64,000 nt of DNA. It comes from Diacronema lutheri. Lineage: Eukaryota > Haptophyta > Pavlovophyceae > Pavlovales > Pavlovaceae. The stretch lies in contig JAGTXO010000001.1 of NCBI GenBank assembly GCA_019448385.1, positions 1,426,001 to 1,490,000 of the forward strand, read 5' to 3'. The position numbers were made by a program, and so were the translations under genes. Shown piece after piece: positions 1-8,192 of the stretch. Under the pieces are notes generated by a model. The model worked only from the letters and a program-made list of their open reading frames with translations, searched no databases and was not told the origin of the DNA. How positions within the stretch are numbered: the first letter of the stretch is position 1; every line of letters starts with the position of its first letter.

Positions 1-621
1 CTGAACGCGGCGCCGCCCGCGGGCGGCACCAGCGCCGGCGCCACCACAGCGCCTGCGCCGGCGAGCGTCGATCCGCGCATCTCACTCGCGCTGAACACGG
101 GCTCGCGCAGCTGCCTGCCGTTCGTGCCCATCTTCCACGGCAGCACGCTTGATGTGATGCTGAGCGCGTACGCCTCGCAGGTGCTCGAGTACGGCACGCA
201 GCTGCACGAGGGCGGCGGCGCGGGCGGCGGTGCCCTCGTCATCCTGCCCAAGGTCGTCGAGTGGTACCACGCAGACTTTGCAGCGTCGGCCGCGCTCTTG
301 GGCGGCGCAGCCGCTGACACGCTCGTCGCGACGGCCGGTGGGTCAGCGCAGCCTTCCGCCGCCGTCTCGGCTGTGCCGTCGCTCGACCCGGCGGGCGCAG
401 ACGCGCTCGTCGGCGTCGTGCCGCTGCTGCCGCGCCGGCTGCAGGAGCGCTACGTGCGACTGCACGCGCTCTCGATGCTCGGCGGGCAGCCCATCCACGT
501 GCGGTACGCGCCGCACGACTTTCACTGCCATTCGGTCCTAACGCGCTGGCACCCGCCAAACGAGGTCCGCGACGGCTTCGCGCCATCGGGACATGCCCAC
601 ACGCGCACACGGTCGCAATAG
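1..621 (+). CDS. DUF547-domain protein, C-terminal part
   Basis: The frame is open from the first base to a TAG at 619-621, so only the 3' end of the gene is inside the window. The text VDPRISLALNTGSRSC, then LDVMLSAYASQVLEYG, then LPKVVEWYHADF follows the DUF547 pattern of an invariant DPRI.FALN.G..SCP block, a long helix and a K...WY..DF block. DUF547 is a papain-like-fold domain of unknown substrate, found in plants, algae and bacteria, often behind other modules that would lie upstream of this window. The last 40 or so residues contain HDFHCHSVLTRWHPP and no other recognised domain. An unseen intron near the end is possible. It ends 4 bp from the stop of the convergent formin gene, so the two 3' UTRs must overlap. 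Confidence 0.6.
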   Translation: MNAAPPAGGTSAGATTAPAPASVDPRISLALNTGSRSCLPFVPIFHGSTLDVMLSAYASQVLEYGTQLHEGGGAGGGALVILPKVVEWYHADFAASAALLGGAAADTLVATAGGSAQPSAAVSAVPSLDPAGADALVGVVPLLPRRLQERYVRLHALSMLGGQPIHVRYAPHDFHCHSVLTRWHPPNEVRDGFAPSGHAHTRTRSQ

Positions 622-625
622 CATG

Positions 626-3600
626 TCATCTGAAATTGCTGTGGCCGCGCTGCATCGTCGGCCGCTCGACCGAGATGCTGTCGATGGCGGAGACGAGGCT
701 GAGGCTTGGACGGCTCTTCGCGCTTTGCCGGCGCGTGAACGAGCCGCCAAGCACCGTCGGCGACGGCGGGTGCGCCGACATTGGCCCGCAGGCACTCCCA
801 CTGCTCCCGCTTGCAAGCGGCCGGCCGGTCGCCGCCGTCGCCGCCGCCGCGCGGCCAGCAGTCTCGCGCCGCCGGCGAACGTCGTCTGCAGCCTTCTCGA
901 GCCTGCGCAGGAACATGCTGAGCGTGGCGAGGATGGAGTGCGGCTCCGTCTGCGATGGGTCCTCGCCGAACAGCCGCGCAAGCGCCACGGTCCTTTGCTC
1001 GAGCCGATCGAGGTCCATCTTGAACTCCTGTGCGGCGCATCGGCGCGGGACGCGCTCGGGCTCGCGCGCCCGGTCGGTCGGTCGGCCGCCATGCGCTGCG
1101 CCGGGCTGTGCAGCGCGCGGCGATGAGAGGCGGGCGCGCGGCAACGCGAGCGCGCGCGCGCTGCGCACGTCGTGCAGCTCGGACGCTCGGTTGTAGAAGA
1201 AGGTGAGCGCCTCCGCGTAACGCCCCTCGTCCGGGTGCTCAGGGCGAGCGCGCTCCGCGGCTATGATCTCGCTGTCGACCTTGTCGAGGTCATGCTGCCA
1301 GTCGCGGTGGCGGGCTTGCAGCTCAGCGAGCGAAAGGCGCGACGCCGCCTCGACCGGGCCCAACTCGGAGCGCACCTGCGGCAGCGACGGAGGCAACGCG
1401 GCGCAGCGCGGCTCGGCGGCGGTCGCACGACGCGAATGCGGCGCGCGGCGCGCGCACGTCGAGAAGCGCGTCCATCCGGTTCTCGAGGAGCGTCTCGACG
1501 ACATAGTGCAGCAGCGTCATCTTGGCGTCCTTGACGGAGCGCAGCTCGCAGAAGCGGACGAGGGACGAGAGCCTGAAGCCTGCGGCGTTGCCCTTTTGCG
1601 TACCCGCGTTCAGCTCGTTGCCCACCTCGAGCACGGCCTGCAGCAGCGCGTGGAGCAGCGTGCTGTCCACCGCCTTGTCGGTCGCCTCGCGCAGCTGCAG
1701 CAGGTCCGCCTGTGCGCTCTCGATCGCGTCATCGAAGCGCAGCTTGAAGAGGACGCACCGAACGCGCGCCTCGAGCCGCGGGATGAAGGCGAGCATCCGC
1801 AGGTAACGGTCGGGCTTGGACAGTTCGACCTCGCTGCCCTCGTACGCGAGCAGCTTCTCCGACTAGGGAGCGGCGAGGGCCGCGCAGCGCGGCGCGGCGC
1901 GGCGCGGGTGGGCGCGGTGCGCGCGCGTGCGCGTTCAAACAGACGGGCGGACGGACGGACGCGCGTGCGCCGTCAGGCACGCACACGCCGCGCGCGGCGC
2001 GCTCCCTCACCTCCTCAGCGGTCGGCGTAATCTCGAGCACCTGCGTCGCGACGGCAAGCACGCGCTGCTTTTCCGCCTCGTGCGCGTCCGGCCCGTCCGC
2101 GTCCGGATCGGGCGCGAACGGTCCGGTAGTCGTGTTCGCCTCAAGGATGGCATCGCGCAGCTCCTCGGCGGGGATGTCCTCGCTGCGTCCGAACCCGCCG
2201 CCGCCGCTCCCGCCCACGCCCGAGCGGAGCGCCGGCGAGTTGGCCGCGCGGCGCACGGGCCGCTTGAGCTGCCTGAGCATGATGCCCACGTTCGTCGCGC
2301 GCTTCGACTCGAGGATCATCACCTTGCCACCACCCGCACGGTCGTCCAGGCTGCCGCCAACGCCCAACGACGGTCTGCGCGACGCATTGCGTGCTGCAGG
2401 CGCCTCGCGCGAGCAGAAGAGGGCTTCGAGCCGATCGGCGTCGATGGCGAGCTCTGTCTTGCCCTCGGGCAGCACGCGCTCAAGCTTTGGCGTCGACCAA
2501 AGCGTGCTGCCCAGCTGGCCGCGCGGCAGCTTCTCCCAGTTCAAAGTGGTCATCTTGACGGTTCGCTGCTTGAGGGGGCCAACGGCTGGAGGAGGCGGAG
2601 GCGGAGGGGCACCTCGCGCGCCGAGCGTCGGCATGGTGTTCCCGGAAAGCAGCGGTCGTGGTGGTGGTGGCGGCGGCGGCGGCGGTGGCGGGGCGCCGCC
2701 CCCGCCGCTCGCGCCGCCGCCGGGAAGAGGCGGCGGCGGCGGCGGCGGCGGTGGCGGGGGCAGCGTGCGTACGCTCGGGACAGACTGCGCCGAAAGCAGA
2801 GGCGGCGGCGGTGGCGGCGGTGGTGGTGGTGGTGGCGGCGGCGGCGGTGCCGCCGCAGCAGCCGCCGCAAGCGCGTCCGGTTTGGCTGCGCCCGTTGCGC
2901 GTAGCGGCGCGCCCTCTGAGATGCCCTCTGAGATGGCCAGCTGCGGCTCCTCGCGCTCCAGCGCGGCGGGCGCGGCGGCCGGAGCGGCGGCGACTTCGAG
3001 CAGACTCAAAGGCGCGACGGGGCTCCTGCCCATAGAGCTGCGGCGGCCGGGCGTGTTGCACGCTGACGAATTGGACAGCTTGCCATCGGCGGGCGAAAGC
3101 AGCGGGTCGGAATGCGCATCCGCCCAACTATCGACGCCCTCGAGCATGCCCTCGGCAGCCATCTCCTCGCACGTCAGCTCGCCCCTCGCCAGCCGGATGC
3201 GCCACTCGTCAATCTTGAGCCGCAGCTCACTCATCTCGATCTTGAGCACGTTCACCTCGTCCTCACTATCCTCGAGCGCATTCTCGGCCTGCACGCGCGC
3301 CTCCTGCAGCTCGGACACCTCCGAGCGTAGGTGCGCAATCTCGCAGCCCATCGCCTCGACTGCGCGGGCAGCGCGCTCGGACGAGCCGGCTGCCTCCGCA
3401 GCCGCGGCAACGGCCGCCGCCGCGTCGCCGTGCGCGCCGCTGTCCACGAGCGCGCGCATCCCCGCCAGCTCGGCGCGCGTGATGGCGAGCTCAGCTTCCG
3501 CGACCTGTGCGCGCCTCTGCAGCTGCGCCTCGGCCGCTGCAGACTGCTCGCCGCACCGCGCGAGCTCGTCGCGCGCTGCGCGCAGCTCCGCCTCCACGCT

Positions 3601-4041
3601 CCCGAGCCTCGCGCGCGCCGACTCAGCGCTCGCGCGAGCGTCGGCGAGCGCACCCGTCGAGTCGGCGAGCGAGGCCTCCACGTCGGCAAGCCGCTGACGG
3701 AGCGGTGCGGACGCGTCGGCTGCGGGCGTCGCGGCGACAACCGACGGGCGCCCAAGCTCGTCCGCATCGTCCACGCCGTCCGCGTCGGCCAAGTCTGACT
3801 CGGCCAGCGGCTCGCCGGCGGCGAGCTTGGCGCGCCAATCGTGCAGGCGCGCGCGCAGCCCGGCGAGTTCGGCGCGCATCTTGAGGAGCTGCATCTCAGG
3901 CGAGGGTGACGGCGGCTGCCTGCCCCGCGGGCTGCCCACAGCAGCCTCGCTCGACGGCGCGCATGGCAGCTTGGCGGGCGTGCCAGCCCGATGCGGCACC
4001 TGCGCCAGCCGCAGGCGGAAGGTCTCCGCCTCCTGGCTCAT
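626..4041 (-). CDS. formin (coiled coil-FH1-FH2), actin nucleator
   Basis: Formins nucleate and elongate unbranched actin filaments. The FH1 region feeds profilin-actin to the FH2 dimer at the barbed end. Exons on the minus strand are 4041-2011, 1862-1458, 1375-1169 and 1027-626, with three phase-0 introns, giving 1,014 residues. Residues about 45-290 are alanine-rich coiled coil. Residues about 400-485 are FH1, with proline runs of 10-14 broken by short spacers. FH2 starts with KMTTLNWEKLP and continues through VMILESKRATNVGIMLRQL, KLLAYEGSEVELSKPDRYL, VLEVGNELNAGTQKGNAAGF and LRSVKDAKMTLLHYVV, all standard FH2 landmarks. No GBD/FH3, C2 or PTEN domain was seen, so upstream regulation is not obvious. 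The first ATG gives MSQEAETFRL. Upstream codons are open but lack ATG. The subfamily is unassigned. Confidence 0.93.
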
Positions 4042-4182
4042 GCTTAACAACGGTGTACTGTTCAACGAGGTTGAAAGCCCTGACTGGTGCTGATGCCGAT
4101 GTCCGAGTGGTGCTGAACCCCCGTGAGCGACGGGCCGTACGAGCCCGCAGTTGGGTACTCTACAGACTCACTGCGCTGGCGA

Positions 4183-5166
4183 TCAGGCGCGCTGAAGAAT
4201 GTCCAACCATCTGGCGCGCATGACAGGCCGAGCGGAGGCGCGGCGCGGCGCGTGAGTCGCCGCACGGGAGCTGCGACGCCCGGTGGCTCGGCGGGGACGC
4301 TGCGGGGGCGCGCACCCGAATCTCAAGTCCAGAATCCAGAAGGCGGCGGCGAGGTCCATGCCCGCGTGCACGCCGATCGCCGTCACGATGCCGAACCGCT
4401 CGTCCCTCGCGATCCGGTCGAGGGCGAGCCCGAATCCGACAAGAAACGGGTAAGCGCAACAGAACGAGAACCAGTGCGGCATCAGCGACGATGTGATGAA
4501 GAGGTGGTAAAGCGCAAAGTCGTGCGCGAGCAGCGCTTTCGCCCACGGCCGCTCCGCGCCGAGCTCGTTGTGCAAAAAGGTGCGCCAGAACACCTCCTCG
4601 AGCAGCGGGTTTGCGAGCGTGAAATAGAGGCCAAAAAAGGCGTACGGCAACGGCGGTTCGTGGATGCCGAACAGCTCGATCAGGGCGCGCAAGGTGCTCA
4701 GGGGTACGCCGAGGTATTCGCCGGGCGCCGAGCCCGAGCGGCAGCCCAGGTAGATCGCGATGGAGCCGACCGAGATCGACACGAAGCTCAGCCGGCACGC
4801 GGCCAGGTTCCTCCGCACGTCGGCGCGCGTGGGCACGAGGCCCCACGGGTCGAGCCTATAGAGCGCGCAAAAGGCGAGCATGCTAAGAAGCATACACGCG
4901 TGGAACGCGAACACCGCCGGAATCGCCGCGCGCAGCACGACGCAGAAGAACCACATGAGCACCGTGGGCAGCAGTGCGATGACGTGCGCGAGCGCTGCGC
5001 GGCGTGCCGAGCGAGGCGCGTCGCCGGCCCTCGACGCGCGCGCATCCTCGATGGGCAGCGGCAACTCGGGCCGGCTGTGAAGCCACGCCGCTTTGAGCGG
5101 CTGCAGGTCCGTGGTCGCGCTACGATCGACCTCGCAGCTGAGCGCGTGCTCGGAACGCGGCGACAT
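4183..5166 (-). CDS. CPBP-family (CAAX protease-like) membrane protease
   Basis: This is a 327-residue multi-pass membrane protein of the CPBP/Abi family of glutamate intramembrane proteases, relatives of the Rce1 prenyl-protein protease. The three family motifs are present in order inside predicted helices: E190-E191-xxx-R195 (NPLLEEVFWRTFL), F217-xxx-H221 (FALYH) and H267-xxx-D271 (HAGMD). The last normally reads HxxxN/D. Hydrophobic stretches lie at about 60-80, 83-103, 125-140, 175-188, 205-225, 235-250 and 258-277. The N-terminal 55 residues are polar with no clear signal peptide, and the C-terminal 45 residues are arginine-rich. Whether it processes prenylated proteins or is a plastid or ER orphan of the family cannot be told. 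An AT-rich box sits just upstream of the ATG. Confidence 0.85.
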   Translation of the reverse strand: MSPRSEHALSCEVDRSATTDLQPLKAAWLHSRPELPLPIEDARASRAGDAPRSARRAALAHVIALLPTVLMWFFCVVLRAAIPAVFAFHACMLLSMLAFCALYRLDPWGLVPTRADVRRNLAACRLSFVSISVGSIAIYLGCRSGSAPGEYLGVPLSTLRALIELFGIHEPPLPYAFFGLYFTLANPLLEEVFWRTFLHNELGAERPWAKALLAHDFALYHLFITSSLMPHWFSFCCAYPFLVGFGLALDRIARDERFGIVTAIGVHAGMDLAAAFWILDLRFGCAPPQRPRRATGRRSSRAATHAPRRASARPVMRARWLDILQRA

Positions 5167-5186
5167 GGGCCTCCACGGGAATCAGC

Positions 5187-5196
5187 AATTTAAATT
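5187..5196 (-). promoter_or_regulatory. AT-rich palindrome upstream of CPBP gene
   Basis: AATTTAAATT, a perfect 10-base palindrome, stands alone in otherwise GC-rich DNA about 20 bp upstream of the CPBP start codon. Similar TTTAAA boxes precede other genes here. It may be a core promoter element, but this is inferred from position only. Confidence 0.35.
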
Positions 5197-5272
5197 ATTG
5201 CAGGGGCACAATTTTGGAGATCAACACCGATATGGGGGTATGGGGTACGAGTTTCAAAACGTCACGATCTCT

Positions 5273-6529
5273 TCATGGTGTCTCGTACAGGTGGCGCAGC
5301 AGCTCGGCGACGACGTCGACGGACAGACTGTTCCCCAGCAAGTTGTACCGCTTGCGCAGCGGCACGTCCGCCGGGAAGGCGAACGCGTCGCCACGCGGGA
5401 AGCCGTGCAGGTTGGCAATCTCGCGCGGCGTGAAATAGCGCAGGCCCCAGCCAGCGCGCGCGGCATTGTCCGCGTCGGCAAGCACCTCCTCGCGCTCGAC
5501 GTGCGCGGCAAGCACAGAGCCCGTCCCCTTGACGTAGCGCGCATAGTTTTTGGTGAAGCAGCCGCTGTGCGCGGACGTCGCGCACACAACGTCCAGCATC
5601 CGGCCGTACCGTGCGGTGAGCGCGACCGGGACCGGGACCGCCCCGGCGCGCGACGCATCGAGCGCGGCGGCCGCGGCGCGCGGCGCGGCGGCGGGCAGCG
5701 CGGCGTGCACCGGCAGCGTAACGGACGGCGCGTCGGCGCCGGTGCCGGCGTCGGCATCTCCGCCTGCGGGCTCGAGAAACTCGCGCAGCTGGCGCACAAC
5801 GCACACGCAGCCGCGCGGCAGGTCGGGCAGCGGCCGGCCCGCGCCCGCGTCCCACGGCGCGAGCTCGTGAGCATCAAGCAGCGGGTGCGACGGCCAAGCG
5901 GGCGGAGCGCGCGCCTCCGCCTCGACGGGCGCCGATGCTCCGCCGGCCTCATCGATGCCTGCGCTCGGCGCGCGACACGGCGCAACGCGCGCTCTCCTCG
6001 CGAGCAAAAAGTAGCGCGTGCGCTGGTTGGGCACGCCGACGTGGACAGGGCTGAGCCACAACTCGCGGATCGCAAAGCCCCGTGCGCGCAGCGCGCCGAC
6101 CAGCGCGTCGCGCGATTGCGAGCTCTCAAAGCCGACGACGTTTTCCATGAGGAGCCGATCGGGCGGCTCGAGCTCGTCGGCAGCGAGCAGGCGCGTGAGG
6201 TGCGCGAGGCCGCCAGCGCGCGCATCGTCGGCGCCGAGCCCGTTTCCCTGCCGCGTGTACGGCTGACAGGGCGGTGACAGCATCCAGAGGCCCGCGCCCA
6301 GCCTGTTGAGCGCGCCCGCGTCCAAGTGGCACACGTCGAGCGCCGACACGGCCGCGGCCGCGCCAAAGTTAGCGGCGTACACGCGAGTGGCGACGTCGTC
6401 AACGTCAAATGCGCGCGCGACTCGCGCGCGCGGGCGCGCCGCGCGCAGCGCATAGTGGAAGCCGCCGATCCCCGAGAAGAACTCGAGCGCCACGTCCTCG
6501 CGGGCCCCACGGCCCACGTCCTCCGCCAT
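5273..6529 (-). CDS. TRDMT1: tRNA (cytosine-38-C5)-methyltransferase, Dnmt2 type
   Basis: This single-exon gene of 418 residues matches Dnmt2, which looks like a DNA cytosine methyltransferase but methylates C38 of tRNA-Asp and relatives. Visible motifs are motif I FFSGIGGFHYAL (SAM binding), motif IV LSPPCQPYTRQG with catalytic Cys88, motif VI MENVVGFES, motif VIII PNQRTRYFLLAR, the Dnmt2-specific signature CFTKNYARYVKGTGSVL, and the final RYFTPREIANLHGFP and RYNLLGNSLSVDVV blocks. The length is close to the usual 390, with an alanine/proline-rich insert around residues 215-285. No targeting peptide was seen, so it should act in cytosol or nucleus. The only usable ATG is at 6529, just 13 bp from the ATG of the divergent sugar transporter. 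Confidence 0.97.
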   Translation of the reverse strand: MAEDVGRGAREDVALEFFSGIGGFHYALRAARPRARVARAFDVDDVATRVYAANFGAAAAVSALDVCHLDAGALNRLGAGLWMLSPPCQPYTRQGNGLGADDARAGGLAHLTRLLAADELEPPDRLLMENVVGFESSQSRDALVGALRARGFAIRELWLSPVHVGVPNQRTRYFLLARRARVAPCRAPSAGIDEAGGASAPVEAEARAPPAWPSHPLLDAHELAPWDAGAGRPLPDLPRGCVCVVRQLREFLEPAGGDADAGTGADAPSVTLPVHAALPAAAPRAAAAALDASRAGAVPVPVALTARYGRMLDVVCATSAHSGCFTKNYARYVKGTGSVLAAHVEREEVLADADNAARAGWGLRYFTPREIANLHGFPRGDAFAFPADVPLRKRYNLLGNSLSVDVVAELLRHLYETP

Positions 6530-6542
6530 TCTGGAGGACAGG
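6530..6542. promoter_or_regulatory. 13-bp divergent intergenic region, TRDMT1 / transporter
   Basis: Only 13 bp separate the two oppositely facing ATG codons. There is no room for two 5' UTRs plus promoters, so transcripts must start inside each other's coding sequence or share a promoter. Confidence 0.55.
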
Positions 6543-8033
6543 ATGACAAGGGTCTTTGGGCTGCTCGCGCTCCTCGCGGCGAGCGCACATGGGGCGCGGC
6601 CCGGGCTGGGGCTGCGCCGCGCGGCGCGCGGTGCGGCGCGCGGCGCGGCGCCGGTGCAGCTCTCCGCGGGCGCACCGCGCGAGACCGTCGTTGCCGTGTC
6701 GGCCGGCCTGCTCGGCGCGTTCCAGTTTGGGTACGCGCTCGGCGTGCTCAACGCGCCGCAGGACGTGATCTGCGCGTCACTTGGGATCTCGCCGGTGCGC
6801 TGGGCGACGGTGGTCTCGGCGTTTGGCCCGGCCGGCCTCGTTGGCGCCCAGTTGGCTGGCGGCCTCACCCGCGCGCTTGGCCCCAAGGCCGTCCTGCTGC
6901 GCGCCGCGCGGCTGTTCCTCGTCGGCAGCACTCTGCAGGCCTTTGCCGCTGCCGCGCCGGCGCCCGCCGCCTTTTGGGTGCTGCTGCTCGGGCGCGCGAT
7001 GTCCGGCGTAGGCGCTGGCCTCGCCACTGTCGGCGTGCCCGTCTTTCTCGGCGAGTGCGCCCCGCTCTCGCAGCGCGGCGCTTTTGGCTCGCTCCACCAG
7101 TTCGGTGTTGTGTTTGGCATCCTCGCCGCGCAGCTCCTCGGCCTTGCGCTCTCGACGGCGCGCGGTTGGCGCTACCTATTCGTCGCGCCGGCGGCACTCG
7201 CGCTCGCCCAGCTCGTCGCCGCGCCACTCCTCCTCGACTCGCCCGCGCGCCTTGCCGCCGCCGGCAGACCGGCCGACGCCAAGGCGCTGCTGCGCCGCAT
7301 ACGACCGGCGGCCGCGCCGCGCGCGGAGATTGACGCAGAGCTGGCCGCGCTCAACGCCGAGGCGGCATCGGCGGCGCGCAGCGGCTCGTCCGCATCGGTG
7401 CTCGCCGCCGCGCGCGTCTCGCCCGCCGTACGCCGCGCGCTGCTGCTCGGCCTCCTTCTCATGGTCAGCCAGCAGCTTTCGGGCGTCAACGCGATCTTCT
7501 TCTACTCGACGTCCATTTTTCACACGGCGGGGCTACGCTCTCCGGCGGTGGGCACGCTGGTGACGGGCGTAGTCAACGTGCTCTCCACCGGCGCGGCCGT
7601 CGCGCTCGTCGAGCGTGCGGGCCGGCGGCCATTGCTGCTGTGCGCCATCTGTGGGATGTGCGTCTGCGCCCTTGCGCTCACTGCGCTCCTCGGCGCGGGC
7701 GCGGGCGCGCCGGCGAGCGCATCGCTCGTGGTGGTGTGCGCGTCGATCGCCTTCTTTGAGATCGGGCTGGGCGGCATTCCGTGGATGATCGGCAACGAGC
7801 TCTTCCCGCCGAGCTGCCGGCCGTCGGGCATGGCGCTCTGCGCGGCGGTCAACTGGCTGGCGACGACGCTCGTCGCGCTCGGCTTTCCACTGCTTCAGGC
7901 GAGGCTCGGGCCCAATTGCTTCTTGCCATTCGCGGCGTGCCTCGCGCTTTCGTTTGTGCTCGTGCGCGCCGGCCTGCCCGAGACCAAAGGGCGCACCGTT
8001 GAGCAGACGCAGGCGGCGCTCCTGCGCGCTTAG
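6543..8033 (+). CDS. major facilitator superfamily sugar transporter
   Basis: This is a 496-residue intronless member of the sugar porter (SLC2/GLUT-like) family with 12 predicted helices. Diagnostic motifs are GRAMSGVGAGLATVGVPVFL with the following GECAP (end of the N-half), QQLSGVNAIFFYSTSIF (helix 7 hexose-site QQxSGxN), GRRPLLL in the inter-helix loop, GGIPWMIGNELFP (helix 10) and PETKGRT after helix 12. The first 20 residues form a good signal peptide followed by an Ala/Arg-rich stretch before helix 1 (ETVVAVSAGLLGAFQFGYA). That is unusual for plasma-membrane carriers and resembles a bipartite plastid-targeting leader, so a plastid envelope location is possible. Substrate is unknown beyond hexose-like sugars. 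Confidence 0.93.
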   Translation: MTRVFGLLALLAASAHGARPGLGLRRAARGAARGAAPVQLSAGAPRETVVAVSAGLLGAFQFGYALGVLNAPQDVICASLGISPVRWATVVSAFGPAGLVGAQLAGGLTRALGPKAVLLRAARLFLVGSTLQAFAAAAPAPAAFWVLLLGRAMSGVGAGLATVGVPVFLGECAPLSQRGAFGSLHQFGVVFGILAAQLLGLALSTARGWRYLFVAPAALALAQLVAAPLLLDSPARLAAAGRPADAKALLRRIRPAAAPRAEIDAELAALNAEAASAARSGSSASVLAAARVSPAVRRALLLGLLLMVSQQLSGVNAIFFYSTSIFHTAGLRSPAVGTLVTGVVNVLSTGAAVALVERAGRRPLLLCAICGMCVCALALTALLGAGAGAPASASLVVVCASIAFFEIGLGGIPWMIGNELFPPSCRPSGMALCAAVNWLATTLVALGFPLLQARLGPNCFLPFAACLALSFVLVRAGLPETKGRTVEQTQAALLRA

Positions 8034-8088
8034 ATCGCCATCGCCGTTGCGAATTTTAAGCTCGAGACACTCGGAAGACATTGAATTT

Positions 8089-8094
8089 TTTAAA
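8089..8094 (+). promoter_or_regulatory. TTTAAA box in AT-rich leader
   Basis: TTTAAA lies within the AT-rich patch at 8051-8120, about 100 bp before the ATG of the next plus-strand gene and after the transporter stop. It may be a core promoter element or part of the transporter's 3' end region. Confidence 0.35.
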
Positions 8095-8192
8095 AAGTAT
8101 GTGTGTTTGCGAGAGAATTTTCGTCGGCTAGCCTCTCCGCGACGGGGGCGTAAAACGTGCCGGCCCGCGTCCGCGCTGCAACGCGAGGCGGC

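Noticed and set aside
2132-3697. Plus-strand poly-Gly frame across the formin FH1 region
   Set aside because: The complement of proline codons reads as glycine. The formin on the other strand explains it.
4123-5193. Long plus-strand open frame opposite the CPBP protease
   Set aside because: It is the complement of a recognisable membrane protein and its own translation is Arg/Glu-rich without family resemblance. GC-rich DNA leaves long antisense frames open.
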